A DNA stretch of 64,000 nt, from contig JANYCZ010000021.1 of the NCBI GenBank assembly GCA_025360015.1, forward strand, positions 1 through 64,000, in the 5' to 3' direction. Position numbers and translations under genes: made by a program. Origin of the DNA: Verrucomicrobiota bacterium (GTDB lineage: Bacteria; Verrucomicrobiota; Verrucomicrobiia; Verrucomicrobiales; Verrucomicrobiaceae). The notes beneath the pieces were generated by a model. It was given only the letters and a program-made list of their open reading frames with translations. It did not search any database and was not told the origin of the DNA. Numbering within the stretch: position 1 is the stretch's first letter; every line of letters starts with the position of its first letter. Positions 1 to 8,648 of the stretch are shown piece after piece.

Positions 1-110
1 AATCGTATCAACAACTCACAACAAACACGAGGCGAACCACTCGCCGTAGAGTCATCACGAAAAAGAAACCCGAAGAAAAACACAACTCACCTTTGACAGG
101 CCCTCATAGC

Positions 111-207
111 AGGATGGGTGTGGCGACAGCCCGCCCGTCCATCAGCGCATGGCAACGTCCATGACGCTCAGCCTCCCGGAGTCGGGCGGTTCGGCGCAGC
201 AACCTAT
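111..207. repeat. Dispersed repeat, copy 1
   Basis: Thirty bases starting at 111 are identical to 56672-56701. The following ~65 bases remain alignable with scattered substitutions. Both copies lie in intergenic DNA, so this is a non-coding interspersed repeat family. Confidence 0.75.
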
Positions 208-341
208 GGATGATAAGAAATCTCCATCCCGCCAAACACACCCAACCCACCTAAAGAGCAGTCTCGCTACTCGGGAACCAGTCTATTCCAGGACAGCAGG
301 GCAAATCATTCACAGGCTCCCGGAGGGAGCACGGAAATTAG

Positions 342-380
342 CCGGTGGTGAAGCGAGCCTTGGCGAGCGAGAACCACCGG
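342..380. repeat. REP-like palindrome with GCGAG-rich loop
   Basis: Perfect 8-bp arms (CCGGTGGT at 342-349, ACCACCGG at 373-380) enclose a loop containing GCGAGCC and GGCGAGCGA. The loop resembles those of the hairpins at 4392-4428 and 61291-61319, while the stems differ, which suggests one family of palindromic elements. Confidence 0.5.
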
Positions 381-639
381 ACCAGGCCCATGACACCATC
401 CCCATTTAGGAATGCATACCGGCGGTATGCGAGAAGCGTTCTGCCTGCCAGCGCCCACGAGAAGTTTGCTCACGCTCCACATCATGTGGGCAAATACCAT
501 GTTCCATCCAGCGGTGAATAATATCCCCAGGTCCGCCGCGAAGGCGCCAGCAAAGGGGTCCGCACACTCCGTGTGCGGTTCCTGGAGCATTCTAAATAAT
601 TTTGTGTCCCATAAATCCAGGGCAGCCAATGCGGTTCTC

Positions 640-705
640 CCTCTCCCCGCCCCTGACACACGACGACAAGGAATATTTTTCTTGGGGGAGAGGGGCGGGG
701 TGAGG
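640..705. repeat. Long imperfect inverted repeat
   Basis: A 15-base arm at 640-654 pairs with 691-705 with one mismatch, enclosing a 36-base AT-richer loop. It could form a strong hairpin. No gene ends immediately upstream, so a terminator role is not supported. Confidence 0.5.
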
Positions 706-1021
706 GGACGCACCTCACCCGCTCTGGCCGAGTGCCATTCGCGTTCGTGTACGCTCAATGCATGAACCGCACCCCCACATTCAAAACCTCTCTCCCCATT
801 CCTTTGCTCTCCATTCCCTTGCCAAAAAACAAACACCCCTTTCGCCCACAACCCCTCACCTCCGCGTGCCTCCCATTTCCAAAGTGCATTTTAGATACAT
901 CCTTGTGCGCGTCTCGCCCACAACCCCTGACAGATTCCGCACCCACGACCTGTAATTTCCCCAGCCCCTCCGCCATCCCCCAATGCCCCGTCTCCATCCT
1001 CACCAAGCTCCGTCCCACCTC

Positions 1022-3538
1022 ATGCGCCTCTGCCGCGTGCCCGGACTCATCATGCTTGCGTTGAACATGGCATCAGCAATGGCAGGCGCACCAGTCGCTC
1101 CCCTTCAAATCGACAAGAGCTGCATCGAATGCCACGACAAGGACAACACCAAAGGCAGCCTCGATCTCACCGCTCTCCCCTTCGACCTCACCGATCACGC
1201 CACCCGCGACCGCTGGATCCGCATCCATGACCGCATTGAAAAAGGCGAGATGCCCCCCAAGCCTGAAGACCTCCCACAACCAGACCGCGCCGAACTCGTC
1301 AAATCCCTGTCCACTTCCATCTACAATGCCGATCACGCCGACATCCTCGCCCACGGCCGCGGCCCGCTCCGCCGCCTGAACCGCGACGAATACGAACAAA
1401 ACCTCCGGGACATCCTTCACCTCCCCGACCTCGACATCCGCGACATCCTCCCCGAAGACCGCGAAGGCCACCGCTTCAACAAAACCACCGAGATGCTCGA
1501 CATGTCACGCGTGCAGCTCGTCGCCTACCTGGACGCCGCAGAGGCCGCCCTCCACGCCGCCATGACTACCGAAGCCGCCCCGGCGCCGGTCACCAAATAT
1601 CGCGCCGTCGGCACCGATCTCTTCCCCGGCACCGGCACCTTCGGCAATCGCGAGGCCATGTTCTTCACCCGCGACAACAAGGCCATGGAGTTCAAAGGCA
1701 AGGGTGACAAATCAGAAAAAGAATACGCCAAAGATGAGACGATTGAAATGGCCCTCTTCCGCGCCGCAAGCTGGCCCTACCTAGGCACCCCCAAACACTT
1801 CACCGCCAAACGCACCGGCAACTACAAAGTGCGCTTCTCCGCCCGCGCCGTACTGCAGCAGCCCGGCTACATGGTCATCCCCGCCAGGCAGCCCGTGCCC
1901 ATGACCTTCCGCACTCGCAAACCTGCGGGCGTGGACATCATCAACGAAGTTCACGACGCCGGCGGCATCATCGACATCCAATCCACCAAGCAGGTCTTCG
2001 AAACCACGGTGCGTCTCCGCGAAGGCGAAGCCATTGAGTACAGCCTCCTCGGTCTGCCCATGCCGCTGGCCATGAATCCCAACGGCTCCGCCCCCACCTA
2101 CCGCTACCCACCCTTTCCTGAAGGCGGTCAGCCCGGACTCGCCGTTCAGTGGCTCGAAATCGAAGGCCCCATTGAATCGCAATCCTGGCCTCCACCCTCC
2201 CACCGTGTTCTATTTGACGATCTCGGCGTCGAGGTCAAACCCAAGGACCCCCAGCAAGATGCCAAACGCCTCCTGCGCCGCTTCGTCAATCTCGCCGCAC
2301 GCGAACCAGTACCCGAGGAAGATCTGAAAATGTTCGACGCCCTCATCCTGGCCCAACTCACCAAGAACGTCCCCTTCAGCGCGGCCATGCTCGCCGGTTA
2401 CAAAGCCTTCCTCGCCTCCGGCGACTTCATCTACGTGCGCGAACCCATGAAGGCCGACGACCACTTCGCCATTGCCTCCCGCCTCTCCCATTTCCTGACC
2501 AACTCACGCCCCGACTCTAAGCTCATGGAGCTTGCCCAGCACAAACAATTGCGTGACCCGCAGATACTCCGCGCAGAAACCGAACGCCTCATCGCCAGCA
2601 CCGGCTTTGATCGCTTCGTCCAAAACTTCACCGACTGCTGGCTCAACCTCCGTCACATCCGCCGCGACGACCCCGACATCCGCCTCTTCCCCGAGTACCG
2701 CTTCGACGAATACCTCGTGGAAAGCATGGAGCGCGAAACCCGCACCTTCTTCACCGCGATGATCCGCGACAACCTGCCCGCCAGCGTGCTGGTAAAGGCA
2801 GACTTCGTCTTCGCCAACGACCGCCTCGCCACACACTACCAGCTTCCACCACTCACCGGCTCCGCCATGCGCAAAGTCACCCTGCCCAAGGACAGTCCTC
2901 TCGGCGGATTGCTCACGCAGGCCGCCGTTTTAAAAGTCAGCGCCAACGGCACCAACACCTCCCCCGTCGTGCGCGGAGCCTGGGTCATGGAGCGCCTCCT
3001 CGGCCAGCCACCACCGCCGCCACCCTCCAGTGTCCCTGCCGTGGAGCCCGACATCCGCGGTGCCAAAACCATCCGCGACCTCCTCGCCCTCCACACCAAA
3101 TCCAAATCCTGCGCCGCCTGCCACGCCCGCTTCGATCCCGTCGGCCTCGCCCTCGAAAACTTCGACATCCTCGGTGGCTGGCGCACGAACTATCGCGGCC
3201 TCGAAGAAGGCCAGCGCATCACCGGCATCGACCGCGCCGGACACAGCTTCAGCTACACCCTAGCCACCCCCGTGGACTCCGCCGGCAAACTCCTCGACGG
3301 CCGCACCTTCCAAAACATCATCGACCTCAAAACCCTCATCGCCGCCGACCCCCGCCAGCTCGCCCGCAACCTCCTCCACCAGTTCACCATCTACGCCACC
3401 GGCACCCCCGTCCGCTTCTCCGACCGCCCCGAAATCGAATCCCTCCTCAACACCTGCGCCAAAAACAACTACCCCATCCGCGACCTCCTCCACGCCCTCA
3501 TCCAAAGCCCCATCTTCCTCGGACAGTCAGAAAAATGA
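1022..3538 (+). CDS. DUF1592-type planctomycete/verrucomicrobial cytochrome protein
   Basis: This is a secreted 838-residue protein of the DUF1587/DUF1592/DUF1588/DUF1585 family, which is abundant in Planctomycetota and Verrucomicrobiota. The exact reaction is unknown. A signal peptide covers about residues 1-24, and this feature decides the start at 1022 over an in-frame ATG at 983. A cytochrome c-like CIECH haem motif lies at 34-38, followed by a DUF1587-like segment near residue 120. The DUF1595/DUF1592 region spans the middle. A DUF1588 segment carries a second CAACH motif near residue 697, and a DUF1585-like C-terminus closes the protein. Members normally pair with a DUF1552 protein. Here that partner lies at 4557-5855, separated by two unrelated small genes. 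Family assignment is firm; a role in periplasmic redox or polymer breakdown is inference. Confidence 0.88.
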   Translation: MRLCRVPGLIMLALNMASAMAGAPVAPLQIDKSCIECHDKDNTKGSLDLTALPFDLTDHATRDRWIRIHDRIEKGEMPPKPEDLPQPDRAELVKSLSTSIYNADHADILAHGRGPLRRLNRDEYEQNLRDILHLPDLDIRDILPEDREGHRFNKTTEMLDMSRVQLVAYLDAAEAALHAAMTTEAAPAPVTKYRAVGTDLFPGTGTFGNREAMFFTRDNKAMEFKGKGDKSEKEYAKDETIEMALFRAASWPYLGTPKHFTAKRTGNYKVRFSARAVLQQPGYMVIPARQPVPMTFRTRKPAGVDIINEVHDAGGIIDIQSTKQVFETTVRLREGEAIEYSLLGLPMPLAMNPNGSAPTYRYPPFPEGGQPGLAVQWLEIEGPIESQSWPPPSHRVLFDDLGVEVKPKDPQQDAKRLLRRFVNLAAREPVPEEDLKMFDALILAQLTKNVPFSAAMLAGYKAFLASGDFIYVREPMKADDHFAIASRLSHFLTNSRPDSKLMELAQHKQLRDPQILRAETERLIASTGFDRFVQNFTDCWLNLRHIRRDDPDIRLFPEYRFDEYLVESMERETRTFFTAMIRDNLPASVLVKADFVFANDRLATHYQLPPLTGSAMRKVTLPKDSPLGGLLTQAAVLKVSANGTNTSPVVRGAWVMERLLGQPPPPPPSSVPAVEPDIRGAKTIRDLLALHTKSKSCAACHARFDPVGLALENFDILGGWRTNYRGLEEGQRITGIDRAGHSFSYTLATPVDSAGKLLDGRTFQNIIDLKTLIAADPRQLARNLLHQFTIYATGTPVRFSDRPEIESLLNTCAKNNYPIRDLLHALIQSPIFLGQSEK

Positions 3539-3565
3539 TCGAAGCTTCTCAACTCTCCTCAGACA

Positions 3566-3994
3566 ATGTCTATCACCAAGGTCATTGACGACCCCTCCGC
3601 CGACTGGCTGCGGGAAGCCCCAGCGTCTGAGTCAGCGATCGCCAGTTTGGTCGCCGCATCTTCATTGGAACTTCCAACCGACTATTTGGATTTCCTCCGC
3701 CTCTCAAATGGTGGTGAAGGAGAGCTTGGAATTCAGCCAGGGTGGTTTCGTATTTGGAGAGGTGAAGAAGTCATCCAGGCTGCGACCGATTACCAAGTGC
3801 CTGAATACGCGCCAGGCTTCTTCGCATTCGGCACAAATGGAGGCGGCGAAATCCTTGCATTTGACTGCCGCAGTGCGCCTCCTTGGCCAGTCGTTGCACT
3901 TCCATGCATCAGCTTGGCGCCCGCTGAGGCCATGCCCGTGGCCGCGAACTTTGGCGACTTTGCTCAGCAAATGGGAAGAAGCTATGAAGAGTAA
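3566..3994 (+). CDS. SMI1/KNR4 family protein
   Basis: This 142-residue cytosolic protein has the SMI1/KNR4 (SUKH) fold signature. The N-terminal half carries LPTDYLDFLRLSNGGEGELG-like sequence, and the middle has FFAFGTNGGGEILAFD. SUKH proteins often serve as immunity proteins of polymorphic toxin systems, and others are regulatory or housekeeping. No toxin gene is visible next to it, so the immunity role is only a possibility. The gene starts 27 bases after the DUF1592 gene and converges tail to tail on the small minus-strand gene at 3995. Together the two small genes interrupt the usual DUF1592-DUF1552 pairing, which suggests a later insertion. Confidence 0.8.
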   Translation: MSITKVIDDPSADWLREAPASESAIASLVAASSLELPTDYLDFLRLSNGGEGELGIQPGWFRIWRGEEVIQAATDYQVPEYAPGFFAFGTNGGGEILAFDCRSAPPWPVVALPCISLAPAEAMPVAANFGDFAQQMGRSYEE

Positions 3995-4207
3995 CTAGTT
4001 ATGACCTCCTCTGCCTTCAAGAACTCCCAGCAAAGCCTCTGCCGCCCCATCCTCAAACTGAGGAGACTGAAGCGTATAAGTGCGACCATGCTCCAGAGGC
4101 CCGCCAATGTCTTCGTTATCAATATCGACCGCCAAGGAGCGAATCAAACGAAGCTTGTCAGCCACCGACAGCAACCGCGCCAGTGGCAGGATTTCACTGA
4201 GAGTCAT
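3995..4207 (-). CDS. Small antitoxin-like hypothetical protein
   Basis: This 70-residue protein starts MTLSEILPLARLLSVADKLR and ends in an acidic and Gly-rich tail. It resembles short proteins common in cyanobacteria and PVC bacteria that have an N-terminal 'LSEILPxxxxLxxxDKLRLI' helix pair and a central 'YxLxSPxxxxxAAxxLLxVL' segment. These are often annotated as antitoxin-like. No toxin partner is seen nearby. The internal start at 4207 is preferred to an upstream one at 4294, because the extra residues do not fit the family and the extension would run over a repeat of another gene's start. Its stop abuts the convergent SMI1/KNR4 gene. Function is unknown. Confidence 0.55.
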   Translation of the reverse strand: MTLSEILPLARLLSVADKLRLIRSLAVDIDNEDIGGPLEHGRTYTLQSPQFEDGAAEALLGVLEGRGGHN

Positions 4208-4249
4208 GCAGCAGGGTTGGCCGTTTGGACATTCAAAGTCAAAACTCCA

Positions 4250-4282
4250 ATGAACGTCCCTTACATCGCGAAACCTCTTACC
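4250..4282 (+). pseudogene. Decayed copy of the DUF1552 gene start
   Basis: The sequence at 4250 would encode MNVPYIAKPLT, while the intact gene at 4557 begins MNAPYIAKPFS. About 24 of 29 bases match, and several differences are synonymous (GCG/GCC, CCT/CCC). That pattern suggests the copy once diverged under coding constraint. After this point the frame has no DUF1552 similarity. It is most simply the surviving 5' end of a lost paralogue or of a partial duplication, 307 bases upstream of the real start. Confidence 0.55.
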
Positions 4283-4364
4283 CACGCCTCGCACCCTCCC
4301 TACGCGATCCCAACGTCGCGTATCTTCCCGACGCTATCCTTCGACACAACACTCCGCCCTACAC

Positions 4365-4428
4365 CAGCCCCAAAGGGGCTGCGTAATACAGCCCAGGGTC
4401 AGCCGAGCCTAAGCGAGGCGACCCTGGG
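4365..4428. repeat. Double palindromic element (REP-like)
   Basis: Two adjacent hairpins are present. The first is CAGCCCC-AAA-GGGGCTG (4365-4381). The second has perfect 9-bp arms CCCAGGGTC (4392-4400) and GACCCTGGG (4420-4428) around a loop containing GAGCCTAAGCGAGGC. The loop resembles those at 342-380 and 61291-61319. The element lies in the 349-base gap between the antitoxin-like gene and the DUF1552 gene, which otherwise holds only the decayed gene start. Confidence 0.6.
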
Positions 4429-4556
4429 TATAGCAACACACGACCGGGAAGCAAACCCACCGCTCCTTTGCACCCAACGATCACCAGCAGCGTCTGCAAA
4501 ACGCCCCGCCACGCATCTGCCCGCGCGCCGCCAACTCACTGTACTCTGATTGTCCC

Positions 4557-5855
4557 ATGAACGCTCCTTACATCGCCAAACCCTTTTCTCGTCGTCGCTT
4601 CTTGCATAGCGCAGGGGTGACGCTGGCTCTCCCGTTGCTGGAATGCCTACGTCCCGTCTTCGGACGCGCCGCACAAGTGAAGCCACCCCAACGCCTCCTC
4701 ATCATCTCCAACAACCTCGGCTTCCTCCCCAAACCCTTCTTCCCCAAAAACTCTGGCCGCGATTACGAACTCTCTCCAACCCTCGCGCCCCTCGCCGAAG
4801 TCCGCAACGAGTTCACCCTCTTCAGCGGCATGTCTCACCCCGACGTCAACGGCGGCCACAGCGCCGAAAACTGCTTCCTCACCGCCGCACGCGGCCCCAC
4901 CAAGAGCGGCTTCCGCAATCAAATTTCCCTCGATCAATACATCGCCGAAAAACTCGGCCAGCAGACCCGCCACACCACGCTCAACCTCGGCGTCAACATC
5001 GACAGAGCCAACCGCAGCCTCTCCTGGACCCGCGATGGCGTCCTCCTTCCCGCAGAAGACAGCGCACCCGCCCTCTTCCGCCGCATGTTCGTCCAAGGCG
5101 ATCCCGCCGCAGTCAAAAAGCAACTCCAGCAGCTCGACGAGCGCGGCAGCATCCTCGACACACTCCTAGACCAAACCAAACGCCTCAGCCGCGACCTCGG
5201 CAGCACCGACCGCGCACGCCTGGATCAATACCTCACCTCCGTCCGCGAAGTCGAAGAGCGCCTGCTCACTGCGCGCGAATGGGAACTGAAACCCAAGCCC
5301 GTCGCCACCCAGCCCGAGCCCAAAGACATTCAGGACAAAAAACTCATCTTCGAAAAATTCGATCTCATGCTCTCCATGGCACAGCTCGCCTTCGAGTCCG
5401 ACTCCACCCGCATCGTCACCCTCATGGTCGATGCCTTTGCAACACCCGCCTTCCATCTCCCCGGCGCTGACAACACCACCGAAGGCTATCACGGCCTCAG
5501 CCATCACGGTCAGTCCGAAGAAAAAGTACGCCAGCTCGCCGAAGCAGACCGCGAACAAATGCGCCTCTACAAAAAACTCATTCAAACGCTCGCCTCCAAG
5601 CGCGAAGACGAAGCCCGCCTCCTCGACCGCACCATGGTCCTCTTCGGCAGCAACATGGGCGACGCCAACACTCACGACAATTACAACCTCCCCATCCTCC
5701 TCGCCGGTGGCGGTTTCAAACACGGCCAGCACCTCGCCTTCAAACGCGACAACAACCTCCCCCTCAGCAACCTCTTCGTCTCCCTCCTCCAACGCCTCGG
5801 CGTCGAGTCCGACAACTTCGGCTCCAGCACCGGCACCGTGTTAGGCCTCACGTAA
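4557..5855 (+). CDS. DUF1552 domain protein, Tat-exported
   Basis: This 432-residue protein belongs to the DUF1552 family, the usual partner of DUF1592 cytochromes in PVC bacteria. Function is uncharacterised; the fold is related to DUF1501/alkaline-phosphatase-like proteins. A twin-arginine signal (FSRRRFLHSAGVTLALPLL) sits at about residues 10-28. The body holds the family's HPDVNGGHSAENCFLTAA region near residue 97 and a C-terminal MVLFGSNMGDANTHDNYNLP segment (about 360-380). Length is normal for the family. The expected partner gene (1022-3538) is upstream on the same strand but separated by two unrelated genes and repeat DNA, so co-transcription is doubtful. Periplasmic location is inferred from the signal. 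Confidence 0.9.
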   Translation: MNAPYIAKPFSRRRFLHSAGVTLALPLLECLRPVFGRAAQVKPPQRLLIISNNLGFLPKPFFPKNSGRDYELSPTLAPLAEVRNEFTLFSGMSHPDVNGGHSAENCFLTAARGPTKSGFRNQISLDQYIAEKLGQQTRHTTLNLGVNIDRANRSLSWTRDGVLLPAEDSAPALFRRMFVQGDPAAVKKQLQQLDERGSILDTLLDQTKRLSRDLGSTDRARLDQYLTSVREVEERLLTAREWELKPKPVATQPEPKDIQDKKLIFEKFDLMLSMAQLAFESDSTRIVTLMVDAFATPAFHLPGADNTTEGYHGLSHHGQSEEKVRQLAEADREQMRLYKKLIQTLASKREDEARLLDRTMVLFGSNMGDANTHDNYNLPILLAGGGFKHGQHLAFKRDNNLPLSNLFVSLLQRLGVESDNFGSSTGTVLGLT

Positions 5856-5940
5856 GAATCGCCATGGACGAACAAAGTTTGGGCCGAATGACTCTCTCAT
5901 AGTCAGAAGTCATCAAACGATCCAGCGCACGTTTGTAGTA

Positions 5941-5954
5941 CCGGCTTTAGCCGG
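5941..5954. repeat. Short perfect palindrome
   Basis: CCGGCTTTAGCCGG is a 14-base inverted repeat (6-bp arms, 2-base centre) in the 200-base gap before the histidine kinase gene. It looks like part of a small interspersed element. Nothing else is recognised in this gap. Confidence 0.4.
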
Positions 5955-6066
5955 AATCTGGATCTGGAAATCCGCTTTGTAACCACTGAAGTTTCCGGCC
6001 CGTTCATGCATAGCCCCCTGCCCGTGTCCCGCCTTCGCGTGGGTTGCACTCGTCACATTGTCAGGA

Positions 6067-7965
6067 ATGGTTCCCCTTTTGAAACCAGCCCTGCTCATCC
6101 TCGCGTCAATCTCATGGACGTGGTTGAATCCCCAGCTCTCCAGCCTGGACCACCGCCAGCATGAACTCCATTCAAAGCTGGCAGAGCTTCCGTCATTGCC
6201 CGCACCACAACCCCAAGAGCACGCCGGCTTCCACAGCGGTCTCGCACCCCACGCCGATTCCGTCCGCTGGGTCCAGATCGACCTCGGAGCCAAATACCCG
6301 CTGGATGCCGTTGTCATCATCCCCGCCATGCTCGGCGTAGCCGAAGCCTACGGCTTCCCAAAACGCTTCCGCATTGATGCCTCCAACGACCCTCTTTTTG
6401 CTGAATCCGACACACTGCTCGATCAAACTGTCTCCGATGCGCTTCCCTCCCTTGCGCCATGGTGCGTCATCGCAAAAGGCGTCAAAGCCCGCCACGTCCG
6501 CTTCACCGCCACCAAACTCGCCGCCCAGCCCCACCAAACCCAGCGCTTCATCTTCTGCCTCGGCGAACTCCTCGTCTTCAGCCACGGTCGCAACGTAGCC
6601 CTGCACGCCCAGGTGCTGGCCCCCAATTCCGTCGAAACCCTCCCCACCTGGTCCCCCCGTCACCTCGTCGATGGCGCTTACGCACTTGGCCTCCCAGTGC
6701 ATCCAGACGAAATAAACGGCAACGGCTGGCACAGCGGCATCTCCACCACCGCCGATGCCACGAAATGGGTGCAGGCCGATCTGGGCGCACCGCGCGACAT
6801 CCAGGAAATCCGCCTCATCCCCGCCCACCCTCGCGACTACCCCGAGCGCTCCGGCTTCGGTTTCCCCCACCGGTTCAAAGTGGAAGCCGATGGCCGCACC
6901 ATCTTCGACACCACCACCGCAGACTTCCCCAATCCCGGCGACACCCCCGTTGCCTTTTCCTTCCCCCGCCTGCGCGCTCAGACGCTCCGTTGCACCGCCA
7001 CCCATCTCTGGGAACGCAGCGGCGACTTCGTCTTTGCCCTCGCAGAACTGCAGGCTTTCGACGCCGGAAAAAACATCGCCCGGGATGCCGTCATCACAAG
7101 TTCCGACGACACCCTCACCCCCTCCTGGAGCCGCGCCGGCCTGATCGACGGCCGCAGCAGTTCCGGCCTGCTGCTTGATGAAGCCTCATGGCTCGCAGAT
7201 CTCGCCAAAAATCGCCGGATCACAGAAGAACTCGCCGCTTTGGAAACTCAGCGCATTACCGCGCTTAGCATCGCACAAAAGCGCGCGGCATGGCTGGCAG
7301 GCGCAGTGTTTTGCCTCGCCATCGTCATCGCCTCGCTGCTGGTATTGCGTTCCCGCCGCTCCCGCCGTCGCGAGATCGAATCCCTCCGCCACCGCATTTC
7401 ACGTGATCTCCATGACGACATCGGCAGCCACCTCGGCAGCATCCGCCTCATGTCCGAGCTCGCTTTGCGCGACGGCTCCGCATCCGATTCCCTCGAAGAA
7501 ATCCATCGCCTCGCCGGTGAAGCCGCCGAGTCCATGCGCGGCATCATCTGGCTCGTGCGCGAGGGCGATGCCCCACCCCTGACCAGCCTCGTCGAAGCCA
7601 TGCGCCAAAGCGCAGCTTCGTTGTTGAAAGACATCGACTGGCAAATGGAGGCACCGAGCAGCAGCGAAACCGCCACCGCCTCTCTCGAATTTCATCGCCA
7701 GGTCTTCCTCCTCTTCCGCGAAGCCGCGCATAACATCGCTCGTCACGCACATGCTGCAAAGGTGCGCATCGAAGTGTACTGGAAAGCAAAACACTTCCAT
7801 CTTCGCATCGAAGACAACGGCTGCGGCTTCGATGTCGCCGCGATCACTGCTGGCAATGGCCTCGCCAATCTCCAGCACCGTGCCACCGTGCTCTGCGGTG
7901 CACTGCAGATCAACAGCAGCCCCGGCAGCGGCACCTGCATCACCTTGGAGGTCGATTTCTCATGA
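6067..7965 (+). CDS. Sensor histidine kinase with two F5/8-like (discoidin) sensor modules
   Basis: This is a membrane histidine kinase of about 632 residues. The N-terminus is hydrophobic and probably exported. Two modules of F5/8/discoidin type follow: the first contains VRWVQIDLGAKYPLDAVVII (near 60-80), the second TKWVQADLGAPRDIQEIRLI (near 230-250). A single transmembrane helix lies near residues 408-430. A HisKA_3 dimerisation domain carries SRDLHDDIGSHLGSIRL, with the likely phospho-His near 448. The HATPase domain has EAAHNIARHAHA (N box) and EDNGCGFD. The stop overlaps the start of the response regulator (ATGA), so the two form a two-component pair. ATG at 6067 is preferred to TTG at 6058. 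F5/8 modules normally bind carbohydrate, so a polysaccharide or oligosaccharide signal is inferred. Confidence 0.88.
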   Translation: MVPLLKPALLILASISWTWLNPQLSSLDHRQHELHSKLAELPSLPAPQPQEHAGFHSGLAPHADSVRWVQIDLGAKYPLDAVVIIPAMLGVAEAYGFPKRFRIDASNDPLFAESDTLLDQTVSDALPSLAPWCVIAKGVKARHVRFTATKLAAQPHQTQRFIFCLGELLVFSHGRNVALHAQVLAPNSVETLPTWSPRHLVDGAYALGLPVHPDEINGNGWHSGISTTADATKWVQADLGAPRDIQEIRLIPAHPRDYPERSGFGFPHRFKVEADGRTIFDTTTADFPNPGDTPVAFSFPRLRAQTLRCTATHLWERSGDFVFALAELQAFDAGKNIARDAVITSSDDTLTPSWSRAGLIDGRSSSGLLLDEASWLADLAKNRRITEELAALETQRITALSIAQKRAAWLAGAVFCLAIVIASLLVLRSRRSRRREIESLRHRISRDLHDDIGSHLGSIRLMSELALRDGSASDSLEEIHRLAGEAAESMRGIIWLVREGDAPPLTSLVEAMRQSAASLLKDIDWQMEAPSSSETATASLEFHRQVFLLFREAAHNIARHAHAAKVRIEVYWKAKHFHLRIEDNGCGFDVAAITAGNGLANLQHRATVLCGALQINSSPGSGTCITLEVDFS

Positions 7966-8594
7966 ACACGCTCTGGATCGTAGAAGACCACGCTGCCTTC
8001 CGGCGCACTCTCGTGCGCGTTTTGAACGCCGAAACCGACCTGAAGTGCACTCGCGATTTCGATTCCTGCGAAAAGCTGCTCGCCTCCCTCGCCAAGCCCG
8101 ACGCGCCCGATTTGATCCTCCTCGATGTCGGCCTGCCCGGCATGAGTGGAATCGACGGCATTCGGCTGATCAAAGAGCGAGCACCCAAGACGCTCGTCGT
8201 CATCCTCACCGTCTTCGAGGACGATGACAAAGTCTTCCAGGCCATCTGCGCCGGAGCTGCGGGTTACCTGCTCAAGACCAGCAGCGGTGCCGACATCACC
8301 CAGGCCGTGCGGGATGCGCTGGCCGGAGGATCGCCGATGAATCCGCGTATCGCCCGCCGCGTGCTCGACATGTTTTCCAAATTCGCCCCGAAGCAGAACG
8401 ATTACGGTCTCAGCGAGCGCGAAAAAGAAATCCTCCAGCTCATGACCACCGGTCTAATCAAAAAGGAGATCGCCGACAAACTCACGCTCAGCGTCCACAC
8501 CGTCGATACCTACCTTCGACGCATCTACGAGAAACTGGCGGTAAACACGCGCACGGGGGCCGTGGCCAAGGCTATAAAGGAGGGGCTGGTATGA
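7962..8594 (+). CDS. LuxR/NarL-type response regulator
   Basis: This 210-residue DNA-binding response regulator is the cognate partner of the kinase ending at 7965, with a 4-base overlap. The receiver domain (about 1-120) has the acidic pair in WIVEDHAAF, the phospho-Asp in LILLDVGLPGMSG (near residue 53-54), a Thr in VVILTVFED, and the Lys in GYLLKTSSG. The C-terminal LuxR-type helix-turn-helix (about 145-208) includes LSEREKEILQLMTTGL and SVHTVDTYLRRIYEKL. The next gene downstream (8649, DUF1549/DUF1553 cytochrome) starts 54 bases on. It carries the same type of carbohydrate module as the kinase, making it an obvious candidate target. Confidence 0.93.
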   Translation: MNTLWIVEDHAAFRRTLVRVLNAETDLKCTRDFDSCEKLLASLAKPDAPDLILLDVGLPGMSGIDGIRLIKERAPKTLVVILTVFEDDDKVFQAICAGAAGYLLKTSSGADITQAVRDALAGGSPMNPRIARRVLDMFSKFAPKQNDYGLSEREKEILQLMTTGLIKKEIADKLTLSVHTVDTYLRRIYEKLAVNTRTGAVAKAIKEGLV

Positions 8595-8648
8595 TGTCCC
8601 GCGCTCGCGTGGCATGAAAAGGTTGGGTGAACGCCGTATGAGTGATCC

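Larger units (their letters stand above)
1..1021. other. Gene-free, hairpin-rich region
   Basis: No reading frame here has a recognisable domain, codon pattern or signal peptide, and the short frames present are incidental. The stretch contains several inverted repeats: 342-349/373-380, 465-473/486-494, 560-567/571-578 and 640-654/691-705. It also holds one copy of a dispersed repeat beginning at 111. It looks like an accumulation of small interspersed elements, but a structured RNA cannot be excluded from sequence alone. Confidence 0.6.

Noticed and set aside
149..955. Several short overlapping frames near the left edge
   Set aside because: They overlap each other and the repeats, have no recognisable domain or signal peptide, and lie in hairpin-rich DNA, so they are treated as chance frames.
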